A DNA stretch of 33,355 nt from the NCBI GenBank assembly GCA_002069785.1, contig MWCA01000061.1, positions 1-33,355 on the forward strand, given 5' to 3'. The notes below the pieces were generated by a model. It did no database searches and had not been told where the DNA came from. It saw only the letters and a program-made list of their open reading frames with translations. The translations under genes and the position numbers were made by a program. Source of the DNA: Lentisphaerae bacterium ADurb.Bin242 (lineage in GTDB: Bacteria > Verrucomicrobiota > Lentisphaeria > Victivallales > UBA1829). This document shows, one piece after another, positions 16,163 through 23,650 of the stretch. Each line of letters begins with the position of its first letter. Positions within the stretch are counted from its first letter, which is position 1.

Positions 16163-16264
16163 TTTTGCATCCTCTCTTTGTCATGGACTGTCGGAAGATA
16201 ACTTACCGGGCAAGAGAAAAAAGTAAAGTCGCAAAAGACGGAATGATGTATTCTATCTTGCTGT

Positions 16265-16282
16265 ATTTGTAATCGAAATTGC
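16265..16282 (+). promoter_or_regulatory. Second copy of the ATTTGTAATC-GA-AATTGC word
   Basis: It matches 12476-12493 at 16 of 18 bases, differing only in the two central positions. It lies just upstream of the possible minus-strand promoter of the DegT copy A gene. Confidence 0.35.
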
Positions 16283-16338
16283 GTTATTGCCGGCTATAAA
16301 AGGTGAAAAGTCTTCCCTTTCATCCACGGAACAGATGA

Positions 16339-16350
16339 TCGCAAGAATGA
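16339..16350 (+). promoter_or_regulatory. AraC2 half-site TCGCAAGAATGA
   Basis: Twelve bases are identical to the promoter-proximal half-site at 18545-18556. A degenerate partner (GCAACTTGAA) starts 21 bp further on, at 16362. It lies about 240 bp ahead of the isomerase gene at 16592 and would bring that gene, or the divergent DegT copy, under the AraC regulator encoded at 17693-18511. Confidence 0.5.
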
Positions 16351-16591
16351 TTACAATTACAGCAACTTGAAATACAAATTCATCTTTGATTCCACTTTGT
16401 TTTTCAATCAACCAATATAAATTATCTTTGATACAGAGTGAGAATGATCAAGAATCGGTTGAAAAATGTATAAATCAGGAAGAACAAACAGGATTTCCAC
16501 TTGAATATTGCATGGATGGTCCGTATCTTAGAGAAGAGAAAGCGGGACTCCATTTTTTTGAACAGGCAAATGAATGAAAAGGAGAATGAAA

Positions 16592-17581
16592 ATGTCACGT
16601 CCGGTCACCCTTTTTACGGCACAGTTCAGCGATATGCCGCTTGAACAACTCTGCAAACTTGCGAAAGACTGCGGTTATGACGGGCTGGAACTTGCCACGT
16701 TCGGCAATTATCTCGACATTGAAAAGGCCGCGAAAGACCTGAAATACTGTGCCGCGCTCAAAAAGACGCTCAAAAAGTTCGGGTTGAAGCTGTGGGCCAT
16801 CAGCAATCATTTTGCCGGACAACTGGTTTGCGATCCGAACAATGACGCCCGTTCAGACTGCTTCGCACCCGCGAAATATGCGGGAAACGCCGAGGCGAAA
16901 CGGGAGTGGGGAATCCGCTGCATGAAGGCCGGCGCCAGGGCTGCGCGCAACCTTGAAGTGGGCGTGGTGACAGGCTTCACGGGGTCTCCGGTCTGGCATC
17001 TTTTCTACAGTTTTCCGCCGGTCGGTCCGGAGGATATCGCCAATGGCTATCGGTTCTTTGCGGAAAAGTTCAATCCGATTCTGGATGAATACGCGAAATG
17101 CGAGATCAAATTCGCGCTGGAAGTCCATCCGACGGAAATCGCATTCGATCTTCATTCCGCCCGCCGTGCGCTTGAAGCCATTGGAAACCGTCCTGAATTC
17201 GGGTTCAATTTCGATCCGAGCCATTTGTTCTGGCAGGGAGTGAATCCGGTGAAATTCATCAGGGCGTTTCCGGACCGCATTTACCATTGCCATATCAAGG
17301 ATGCAAGCCTGAATCTCGACGGAGAAAACGGGATTCTGGGATCGCACCTGAATTTCGGAGACGATCGCCGCGGGTGGGACTTCAAAAGTCCGGGGCACGG
17401 TCAGATCGACTTCGAAGCGATTATCCGCGCGCTCAATAAAATCGGTTATGCGGGGCCGCTGTCGGTCGAATGGGAGGATTGCGGCATGAACCGGGAATAC
17501 GGCGCACGCGATGCCTGTGTCTTTACCAGAAAACTTGACTTTACGCCGTCTGAACAGAAGTTCGATTCTGTTTTCAAATGA
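16592..17581 (+). CDS. Sugar phosphate isomerase/epimerase-like TIM barrel (AP endonuclease 2 superfamily)
   Basis: A 329-residue xylose isomerase-like TIM barrel. It opens with RPVTLFTAQFSDMPLEQLCKL and GYDGLELA. The metal-site residues expected for this fold are visible in FALEVHPTEIAFD (Glu), FNFDPSHLFWQG (Asp, His), IYHCHIKDA (His) and SVEWED (Glu). Such proteins isomerise or epimerise keto-sugars, or dehydrate inosose (IolE/IolI-type), in the cytoplasm. Upstream ATGs at 16574 and 16586 are in frame, but AAGGAG at 16579-16584 is seven bases from ATG 16592, which decides the start. It is preceded by an AraC2-type half-site and ends over the terminator of the convergent AraC gene. The exact substrate is unknown. 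Confidence 0.8.
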   Translation: MSRPVTLFTAQFSDMPLEQLCKLAKDCGYDGLELATFGNYLDIEKAAKDLKYCAALKKTLKKFGLKLWAISNHFAGQLVCDPNNDARSDCFAPAKYAGNAEAKREWGIRCMKAGARAARNLEVGVVTGFTGSPVWHLFYSFPPVGPEDIANGYRFFAEKFNPILDEYAKCEIKFALEVHPTEIAFDLHSARRALEAIGNRPEFGFNFDPSHLFWQGVNPVKFIRAFPDRIYHCHIKDASLNLDGENGILGSHLNFGDDRRGWDFKSPGHGQIDFEAIIRALNKIGYAGPLSVEWEDCGMNREYGARDACVFTRKLDFTPSEQKFDSVFK

Positions 17582-17602
17582 AAAAAATTGCCGTCGGACG
17601 GC
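17581..17602 (-). terminator. Rho-independent terminator of the second AraC gene
   Basis: On the minus strand GCCGT-CCG-ACGGC forms a 5-bp stem with a 3-nt loop, followed by AA and seven T. It lies about 90 bp past the AraC stop and abuts the stop codon of the convergent isomerase gene. Confidence 0.65.
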
Positions 17603-17692
17603 TCCATTTTCGTGGGGGAGATGGAGTTTGTCCGGCAGCTTCGGCCCGCTGCCATGTATGGCTGGGTGAAATGGAGCGGAACAGCTGATTTT

Positions 17693-18511
17693 TTATTGCA
17701 ATGAGGCTTTATGTTTTTGAAACCAGTTCCAGAACGTCGACGGCGAAGAAAAGCCAAGTCCGAAAGCGATTTCCTTCTGTTTCAGCCCGCGTTTGAGAGC
17801 TGAAAGTGTGTATTCGATGCGCACCTGATTGATGTAATTTCCGATGGTGAACCCCGTCCGTTCCTGAAAACGATGCGCCAGATGGTAGCGGCTGTATCCG
17901 AAAACGCGTTCCAAATGTTCGAGCGAACACCCGCGGCCATTCCGGATCCTGATGTAGGTTTTCAGGATTTCCGGAATGTCGGTGTTCTCCTTGCCGGGAG
18001 ATGAGTCTCCATAGGCCTGGAAAGCAGCTTCGTCCAGAATCATGTTGAGCGGAGCCCGCATATATTTCAGGACGACTTCATCCGTTGCGTTTTCCAGAGC
18101 AAAAAGCCGATTCCAGCGGGTTGTGAAAACCCGTTCCAGTTCCGGAGAAAAATGGATAATCCGGGCATTGGGATCGAGTCCATATTGTCCGGACAGACCG
18201 ATTCGGAGAATGCTCGCACTCATATGTTTCCCATCCAGATTTCCCCAGAGATGCAGCAGATGGTTATCCCGCTTCGTATATCCGAAGGCGTGAGTCAACC
18301 AGGAGTCTATCAGGAAAACGGTACCGGGTTCAAAATCGTAGACACTGTCGTTGAGCATATATCGGCTGCTCCCTTCCAGGGCAAACACGAACTCGCATCC
18401 GGGATGCCTGCTGGGCTTGTAGCAATGACATTGTTCAGGAGAGGACACGGGAGAAAAACGACTGATGATTTTTTTGATTCCGTTCCGCAATATCTGATCG
18501 GGATTTTTCAT
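17693..18511 (-). CDS. AraC family transcriptional regulator (second)
   Basis: A 272-residue regulator. The N-terminal cupin is seen in HPGCEFVFALEGSSRYML and GTVFLIDSWLTHAF. The C-terminal region has two helix-turn-helix units (CSLEHLERVFGYSRYHLAHRFQE and KQKEIAFGLGFSSPSTFWNWF). The open frame runs on upstream to 19588, but that part is antisense to the DegT gene. ATG 18511 is the sensible start although it has no clear ribosome site. The divergent DegT operon begins 135 bp away, and between them lie two direct half-sites 20 bp apart just before a good promoter, the classic arrangement for an AraC activator. It probably responds to the compound broken down by the 18647-23650 operon and by the isomerase at 16592. 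Confidence 0.85.
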   Translation of the reverse strand: MKNPDQILRNGIKKIISRFSPVSSPEQCHCYKPSRHPGCEFVFALEGSSRYMLNDSVYDFEPGTVFLIDSWLTHAFGYTKRDNHLLHLWGNLDGKHMSASILRIGLSGQYGLDPNARIIHFSPELERVFTTRWNRLFALENATDEVVLKYMRAPLNMILDEAAFQAYGDSSPGKENTDIPEILKTYIRIRNGRGCSLEHLERVFGYSRYHLAHRFQERTGFTIGNYINQVRIEYTLSALKRGLKQKEIAFGLGFSSPSTFWNWFQKHKASLQ

Positions 18512-18522
18512 ATTATATACCG

Positions 18523-18556
18523 TTTCGCAAGGATGAAGTATTTTTCGCAAGAATGA
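18523..18556 (+). promoter_or_regulatory. Tandem AraC-type operator, two TTTCGCAAGRATGA repeats
   Basis: TTTCGCAAGGATGA at 18523-18536 and TTTCGCAAGAATGA at 18543-18556 differ at one base and start 20 bp apart, about two helical turns. The second ends 4 bp before the -35 box of the DegT operon, the usual place for an AraC activator that touches RNA polymerase. Confidence 0.75.
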
Positions 18557-18560
18557 GAGA

Positions 18561-18589
18561 TTTACAAAATCGATCTGATGAATTATAAT
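18561..18589 (+). promoter_or_regulatory. Promoter of the 18647-23650 operon
   Basis: TTTACA at 18561-18566 and TATAAT at 18584-18589 are separated by 17 bp. The start codon follows 57 bp later. The imperfect -35 together with the adjacent tandem operator fits an activator-dependent promoter. Confidence 0.7.
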
Positions 18590-18646
18590 ATACACAAAGA
18601 TTGAAGAGAAGTCAAACATAACCGCAAAAAAAATGGAGTTGAAATC

Positions 18647-19867
18647 ATGGCAAAACTGGCCATCGATGGCGGAAAAAAGATTTTTGAAGTTCCCGCGGCG
18701 ATTCCCGCATGGCCTCCGGTTTATCCGGAAACGGCGGAAAAACTCAAAGAGATTTATTTGAGCCACAGCTGGTCCTTCTACGGGCCGCAGGAAGTCCTGT
18801 TCAACGAAAAATTCGCGCAATATACCGGCGCGGGACACAGCATCATGATGGCGAACGGGACGGTCACGCTCGAAATGGCAATGAAGGCCATGGGAATCGG
18901 AACGGGTGACGAGGTAATCGTTCCTGCCCATACATGGCTCGCCACCGGCAAAGCGGTTGTCTACCGGGGCGCAACTCCGGTCGTGGTCGATATCGAACCG
19001 GATACTCTCTGCATGGATCCGGCAGAATTCGAGGCCGCGATCACCCCGAAGACGAAGGCCGTGATTCCCGTGCACCTCTTCGGCTCGATTGCCGACATGG
19101 ACAGGATCATGGAAATCGCGAAAAAGCATAAACTCAAAGTGATTGAAGACTGTGCTCACGCACATGGCGGGGTCTGGAACGGAAAACATGTTGGAACAAT
19201 CGGCGATGTCGGTTCCTTCAGCTTCCAGCAGTCGAAGATCATGGCATCCGGCGAAGGCGGCGTATGCCTTACCAATGACGACTCGCTTGCGGACATCCTG
19301 GGACGCCTCTCGCACATCGGTTACCAGCGCGGCGCAAAGCAAGGCCAGAAAGGAACGCCGCCGCCCATGGGGCTGATCTGCCACAATTACCGTGTGACCG
19401 ATTTCCAGGCGGCGATCCTGTTGAGCCAGCTTGAACACCTGAAAGAGGATACGCTTCTCCGCGATCAGAATGCGGAATATCTGCGCAAACGCCTGAATGC
19501 AATTCCGGGAATCCGGGTACAGGCCCGCGGAAAACATGCAACGGTCCAGAGTTACTACGCATTCGTAGTAATGGTTGATCATACACATCTAAAAGAAGGA
19601 ATCACAAGGAAAGAGGTCCTTGCCGCGCTTCAAGCGGAAGGCATCGGGATATCTGAGGGATGGGGACAGCCCATGTATCGCCAGAATCTCTGGACCGTCC
19701 CTGAAAATCAATACCGGATTGAGAGCAATGAGGTTGCGGAAACCATTGTCATGAAGCAAATAATGATGAGTTCGCTGACATGGCTCATGATCTCGCGCAG
19801 CGATCTGGATAAATATTGCGATGCGTTTGAAAAAGTCATGGAAGAATACTACCGTAGTGAACAATAG
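18647..19867 (+). CDS. DegT/DnrJ/EryC1/StrS family PLP aminotransferase (copy B)
   Basis: A 406-residue paralogue of the gene at 14948-16162, with the same register: K197 in SFQQSKIMASGEGG, D168 in VIEDCAHAHGG, GDEVIVPAHTWLAT and PVHLFGS. It is first in the operon that continues with a pseudopilin remnant, a ceramidase-like hydrolase, two amidohydrolase-type proteins and an isomerase. ATG 18647 has a TGGAG ribosome site. Being in a catabolic-looking operon under an AraC activator, it more likely removes or moves an amino group during breakdown than builds an antibiotic sugar, but direction is inference. The C-terminal thirds of the two copies differ most (for example ISEGWGQPMYRQNLW here), so the substrates may differ. 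Confidence 0.85.
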   Translation: MAKLAIDGGKKIFEVPAAIPAWPPVYPETAEKLKEIYLSHSWSFYGPQEVLFNEKFAQYTGAGHSIMMANGTVTLEMAMKAMGIGTGDEVIVPAHTWLATGKAVVYRGATPVVVDIEPDTLCMDPAEFEAAITPKTKAVIPVHLFGSIADMDRIMEIAKKHKLKVIEDCAHAHGGVWNGKHVGTIGDVGSFSFQQSKIMASGEGGVCLTNDDSLADILGRLSHIGYQRGAKQGQKGTPPPMGLICHNYRVTDFQAAILLSQLEHLKEDTLLRDQNAEYLRKRLNAIPGIRVQARGKHATVQSYYAFVVMVDHTHLKEGITRKEVLAALQAEGIGISEGWGQPMYRQNLWTVPENQYRIESNEVAETIVMKQIMMSSLTWLMISRSDLDKYCDAFEKVMEEYYRSEQ

Positions 19868-19881
19868 GGAGGAGTCCCCAC

Positions 19882-20039
19882 ATGAAAGGTAAACAAAAAC
19901 ATCGGATTGTCTGGAATTTTACTCTTGTGGAACTCCTTATTGTAATAGCGATCATCGCGGAACGGAGGATAACAGTGCATTGGAGATACGGAACGTTACG
20001 CTAACCACGAAAACAGCAGGGGAGTCGATCTTTCTATGA
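19882..20039 (+). pseudogene. Deleted prepilin-like gene: N-terminus joined to the tail of another frame
   Basis: ATG 19882, with GGGAGGAG just upstream, encodes MKGKQKHRIVWN then FTLVELLIVIAIIA, a perfect prepilin leader with the conserved Glu. The frame then changes to unrelated residues (ERRITVHWRYGTLR) and stops at 20004, giving only 40 residues instead of about 235. In the next frame the following bases read EDNSALEIRNVTLTTKTAGE and on to a TGA at 20037-20039, which overlaps ATG 20036 of the next gene. That tail is strand-like and resembles the end of a carbohydrate-binding domain. The simplest reading is a deletion that fused the start of a pilin gene to the end of its downstream partner. 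Function is probably lost, though the short peptide may still be made. Confidence 0.7.
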
Positions 20040-21331
20040 GCATGCCGAAGAAAAAAAGCGGTATGAAAATCGGTATCGCGGAAACAACGTTGAATGTTCC
20101 CCTTTTTGCGGAACTGTATGGCTACGGGCCATTCCTCGGACGGCGCAACCGCGGAACACGCGATCCGCTGTATTGCCGTGTCATGAGTTTTACAGACGGC
20201 AGGCGGCGCAATATGATCGTGGTAACGGATGGTGTCGTGACCGATGACGGGGAAGCCCGTGCATTGCGCACGAAAATTGCAAAGGAATTCGAAACCGAGC
20301 CCGATGGAATCATGTTCGCCGCGACACATACCCATTCCGGCCCGGCAATGTCCTCCGGCATCGGCTGGGGAGAAAAAAGCGAGGAATATCTCCGGCACTG
20401 GCGCCGGACCGTGATCGCGACGGTCCGCAAGGCTCTGCAATCGGAGGAGGAGGTTACGGCGTTTGCCGGGATTGCGCCGCTTTCACGGAAACTCGGCGTC
20501 AACCGCGTCAATCCGAAGCGGCCGACCGATCCCTCGATCCGCTGGATCCAGTTCAAACGAAAAAATGGCACCGTCAAAGCCCTGCTTCACAACCATGGCA
20601 TGCACGGAGTGGTTTTCGGCAGAACGCTGTTGGTTTCCGCGGACTGGATGGGCGAGGCGAACCGTCTCATCAAATCGCGCAAACTGGCGGATACTCCGTT
20701 TTTTCTCTACGGCGCGGCGGGAAACATCAATACGGAACCGTGCTGCAAGCAGGAGACAGAAGGCGAGGAACTCCTGAAGCGGATCGGGAAATCTTATGTG
20801 GATGATCTTGAAAAAAGTCTGAAAGCCGGCGGTAAAGAAATTTCGCTCCATCCCTTGCAGAATGCCCTTGAAAGAGTACGGATGCCGACCGTGGAAGAAG
20901 ATTCCGCGCAGATGCGGGAAAATGCGGAAACAGTGCGCAAAATCAATCCTTTTCTGGCAGACCGTTTCGAGGAAATGGCCATTCTTCATGACCGGGGGAA
21001 ACGGTTCCCGGTCCGCCTCGATCTTCAGGTCCTGCGCATGGGGGATGTCGCAGTCTATGCGTTTCCGGGGGAACCTTTTGTTGAACTCGGCAGGCGGATC
21101 ATGGAAGAATCTGCTTTCCCGTTCGCCATGCCTGTTGGCGTCGCAAACGGAAACGGCCGTTATTTCCCGACGCCGGAGACATTCGACATGTTTCCGGATG
21201 GGCTTGCCACCCGGAAGGCAAGTTACGGTTTTTATGAGATTTACCAGGGAGCGGGCCGTTTCATGCCGCGTTATGACCGGAACATTGCCGATTTCATTGT
21301 AACCAGGTTGTTGAACCTGAACTTAAAATAA
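20036..21331 (+). CDS. Neutral/alkaline ceramidase N-domain-like hydrolase (copy B)
   Basis: A 431-residue relative of the gene at 13459-14799. It shares GIAETTLNVP...ELYGYGPFLGR...RDPL, the zinc motif ATHTHSGP (H98, H100), a second His cluster HNHGMHGVVFG followed by VSADWMGEA, and GAAGNINTEPC in place of QGAQGDVNP. No signal peptide is visible, so a cytoplasmic amide hydrolase is likely. The frame starts at ATG 20036 with GGGGAG 11 bases ahead, but ATG 20063 (MKIGIAE) lines up with the start of copy A and may be the original start. Its ATG overlaps the stop of the vestigial frame upstream, as if it were once coupled to a now-deleted gene. Substrate is unknown. Confidence 0.75.
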   Translation: MSMPKKKSGMKIGIAETTLNVPLFAELYGYGPFLGRRNRGTRDPLYCRVMSFTDGRRRNMIVVTDGVVTDDGEARALRTKIAKEFETEPDGIMFAATHTHSGPAMSSGIGWGEKSEEYLRHWRRTVIATVRKALQSEEEVTAFAGIAPLSRKLGVNRVNPKRPTDPSIRWIQFKRKNGTVKALLHNHGMHGVVFGRTLLVSADWMGEANRLIKSRKLADTPFFLYGAAGNINTEPCCKQETEGEELLKRIGKSYVDDLEKSLKAGGKEISLHPLQNALERVRMPTVEEDSAQMRENAETVRKINPFLADRFEEMAILHDRGKRFPVRLDLQVLRMGDVAVYAFPGEPFVELGRRIMEESAFPFAMPVGVANGNGRYFPTPETFDMFPDGLATRKASYGFYEIYQGAGRFMPRYDRNIADFIVTRLLNLNLK

Positions 21332-21344
21332 TGGGTAAACGAGT

Positions 21345-22094
21345 ATGAAGAATATCCTGTTTTTCGACGCAAACTGCCGGATGGGCAACTCCGTATCCGG
21401 ACCGGGTCCGGATGTGAAAGCCCTGCTCAACGAAATGGATTATTATGGAGTGGACAAAGCTCTGGTGCGTCATGCCAACATCGCCAACGGGGCGCTGTCC
21501 TCCAATCGGGAAATCGTCAACTTCCTGAAAACGGATGTGTCGGGACGCCTGACGGGTGTGTGGTGCATCCTGCCATCGCAATGCGACGAGATTCCGGAAC
21601 CGGATGTGTTTTTTTCCCAGATGAAAGAAAACCGCATCCGTGCCCTGACGCTTTCACCGTTTGAACAGCGTTATGTGCCATGCCGCCTTACGCTCGGAAA
21701 GATCCTGGATGCAGCGGCGGAACGGCGCATTCCGGTTCAGCTGGATGCCTTTGCCGGAAAATGGACAGAGCTCTATGCGTTTCTGAAAGAATTTCCGGAC
21801 CTGACATGTATCGTCAATGCCGGCAACAAATGGGGAAGCGACCGCAATATCCGCCCGCTTTTGGAAAATTATCCCAATACCCGTATTGAAACCGCCGGAT
21901 ACTGGGTCCCGGAGGGCATTTACGATCTGGCAGAAAAATATGGAGCCGAACGTATCCTTTACGGCAGCGGATTCCCCGGATATAACCAGGGCAGCGGCAT
22001 GCTCCAGCTCAAACACTCCGGGCTGAATGAGGCGGGTATTGTGAAAATCGCAGGCGCCAACCTCGAAAAACTTCTGAAAGGAGCTCAATTATGA
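21345..22094 (+). CDS. Amidohydrolase-fold protein lacking the metal ligands
   Basis: A 249-residue protein laid out like the metal-dependent amidohydrolase 2 family and like the next gene, but with the active site lost. Where the family has DxHxHxG it has D8-A-N10-C-R12-M-G14. The later His-bearing strands read VQLDAFAG and CIVNAGNKWG, and the final Asp motif GTDLP is GSGFP. The rest of the fold markers remain (LYGVDKALVRHA-like N-terminus, AERILYGS, LLKG at the end). It ends in an ATGA overlap with the intact paralogue, so equal synthesis of the two is likely. It may be a non-catalytic partner subunit, or bind a ligand without hydrolysis. The ORF is long and undamaged, so it is under selection rather than decaying. 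Confidence 0.7.
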   Translation: MKNILFFDANCRMGNSVSGPGPDVKALLNEMDYYGVDKALVRHANIANGALSSNREIVNFLKTDVSGRLTGVWCILPSQCDEIPEPDVFFSQMKENRIRALTLSPFEQRYVPCRLTLGKILDAAAERRIPVQLDAFAGKWTELYAFLKEFPDLTCIVNAGNKWGSDRNIRPLLENYPNTRIETAGYWVPEGIYDLAEKYGAERILYGSGFPGYNQGSGMLQLKHSGLNEAGIVKIAGANLEKLLKGAQL

Positions 22095-22909
22095 ATGTTT
22101 CCATCTGGGAAAAAAGCGGCAGCCTGGCGAATACTTTCTGGGAGAAAGGGAGCGCGGACTTTCCGATTTATGATATGCACGGTCATATGGGCAGTCATTA
22201 TGCCATTTACATGAAACGTTGTGAAGCACCGGAAATGGCGGCTCATATGAAACGGATCGGTGTGAAGCGGCTGGTGTTTTCGCATCATGAAGTGCTGTGG
22301 GGAAACATGCGTAACGCCGAGGTCGTGGAAATCTGCAAGCGTTTTCCCGGCATTCTGCGCATGTATGTCGGAATCGTACCGCAGTATCCGGAACGCATCC
22401 GCGAGGACCTCGCCATGTTCGACCGCTGGAAACCCTATGCGGTCGGGCTCAAATTTCTGGCCGACTACCACCGGATTCCGGTCACGGACAAGGCCTACGA
22501 ATATGCCTTGAAATTCGCGGATGAGCGCGGCATTCCCGTCCTCAATCATACATGGGGTAAATCGCCGTACAATGGCGGACCGGTCATGCTGGAAGCGGCC
22601 CGGAAATATCCGAATGTAAAATTTTTCATGGGACACAGCATTTTCGGTGAATGGGATTATGCGGAACGCTGTGTCAAGGAGACCCACGGCAACGTCTGGC
22701 TTGAACTGACCGCGATTCCCGGCGAATTCGGACTGATCGAAAAATTGGTTTCGGCCGTCGGCAGCGAACGGATTCTCTACGGGACAGACCTGCCTTGGTT
22801 CGACGAGTATCAGGCGGTCGGCGGTGTTCTGTCGGCAAAAATTACAGAGAACGACATGCGCAATATACTTTACCGCAACGCAGAACACATTTTAGGAAAG
22901 GAATGGTAA
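22091..22909 (+). CDS. Amidohydrolase family protein (intact metal site)
   Basis: A 272-residue TIM-barrel amidohydrolase with all expected ligands: D28-M-H30-G-H32-M-G, H153 in LNHTWG, H182 in FMGHS, and D233 in LYGTDLPW. This set matches amidohydrolase 2 members, which hydrolyse or decarboxylate small carbon compounds, including sugar lactones, with a divalent metal in the cytoplasm. Its start overlaps the stop of the degenerate paralogue by four bases, and its own stop TAA directly abuts the ATG of the isomerase gene. A heteromeric complex with the degenerate neighbour is plausible. Substrate is not determined; within the operon it probably acts on an intermediate made by the aminotransferase or isomerase. 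Confidence 0.75.
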   Translation: MNVSIWEKSGSLANTFWEKGSADFPIYDMHGHMGSHYAIYMKRCEAPEMAAHMKRIGVKRLVFSHHEVLWGNMRNAEVVEICKRFPGILRMYVGIVPQYPERIREDLAMFDRWKPYAVGLKFLADYHRIPVTDKAYEYALKFADERGIPVLNHTWGKSPYNGGPVMLEAARKYPNVKFFMGHSIFGEWDYAERCVKETHGNVWLELTAIPGEFGLIEKLVSAVGSERILYGTDLPWFDEYQAVGGVLSAKITENDMRNILYRNAEHILGKEW

Positions 22910-23650
22910 ATGAAATTCGGCGTTCAACTTTATAACTTTCGCAATGAACTGAAACCAGATTTTCGGGGAGCTTTGAAAAAAATTGCGGAACTGGGATTCG
23001 ACGGTGTGGAATTTGCCTGTAATTACGGCGGAATCACGCCCGATATGCTGGCCGTGTATCTGAAGGAACTCGGGATCGAATGCGCCGGAACGATGTTCGG
23101 TGTGAATGATCTCCTTGACCCCGGAAACATTGCCTACGAATACGCAAAACAGCTCAATTCTCCCGCCATTACCATCAGTGCCATGTGTGATTTCACGAAA
23201 GAATGGGAAAACATCGCGGAAAAGTGCCGGAAGATCGGGATCAACGCCGCTGGACACGGCCTGATCTTTTCCTATCACAACCACTGGGCCGAGTTCGAAA
23301 AGATAAACGGTGTTCCGGCGATGTACCGGATATTGGACTCGACGGATCCGGCGACCGTTTTCGTGGAACCGGATGTTTGCTGGCTGACCCGGGCCGGAAT
23401 CAACCCGTCTGACTTCATCGAAAAATATGCGGACCGCATCCGTCAAATTCATTTGAAGGATATCTGTGTTCCAGACAATCCGGAAACGACGGTTGAGCTG
23501 GGACAGGGAATCGTCGATTTGCAGTCGGTCTGTGTTGCCGCTTCCAAAACAAATTGTCAGTGGCTTATTTACGAACAGGATTACACCAAAGATCCTTTCA
23601 GAAGTGCAAAATTAAGTCTTGAATACCTTAGAATGAACGTAAAACCATAA
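22910..23650 (+). CDS. Sugar phosphate isomerase/epimerase-like TIM barrel
   Basis: A 246-residue xylose isomerase-like TIM barrel, last gene of the operon. It begins MKFGVQLYNFRNEL, typical for the family, with GFDGVEFA, a His/Asn pair in FSYHNHWAEF, VFVEPDVCWLTRAG (Glu, Asp), IRQIHLKD (His) and IYEQD (Glu) as the metal-site strands. It is shorter than the isomerase at 16592 and only distantly similar. ATG 22910 follows directly on the previous stop and has AAAGGA 9 bases ahead. The likely role is isomerisation or epimerisation of a keto-sugar or inosose in the pathway served by the operon. Substrate is unknown. Confidence 0.8.
   Translation: MKFGVQLYNFRNELKPDFRGALKKIAELGFDGVEFACNYGGITPDMLAVYLKELGIECAGTMFGVNDLLDPGNIAYEYAKQLNSPAITISAMCDFTKEWENIAEKCRKIGINAAGHGLIFSYHNHWAEFEKINGVPAMYRILDSTDPATVFVEPDVCWLTRAGINPSDFIEKYADRIRQIHLKDICVPDNPETTVELGQGIVDLQSVCVAASKTNCQWLIYEQDYTKDPFRSAKLSLEYLRMNVKP

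Larger units (their letters stand above)
16163..16591. promoter_or_regulatory. Divergent regulatory gap between DegT copy A and the isomerase
   Basis: A 429-bp gap. On the minus strand TAGAAT (16255-16250), with a poor -35 about 16 bp before it, is a possible promoter for the DegT gene. It holds the second copy of the 18-bp AraC1-type word at 16265-16282 and an exact copy of the AraC2 half-site at 16339-16350. Just beyond, GATTACAATT at 16349-16358 is a near inverted copy of ATTTGTAATC. The right 180 bp is AT-rich with no clear promoter and no credible gene. Confidence 0.5.

Noticed and set aside
16386..16577. 63-codon plus-strand frame ending in an ATGA overlap with an in-frame upstream ATG of the isomerase
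   Set aside because: Starts at a TTG without a ribosome site, AT-rich, not family-like, and the real isomerase start is 16592, so the overlap is not meaningful.
18512..19588. Upstream extension of the second AraC frame to 631 residues
   Set aside because: The extra part is antisense to the DegT gene and lies across the promoter and operator; the AraC protein is complete from ATG 18511.
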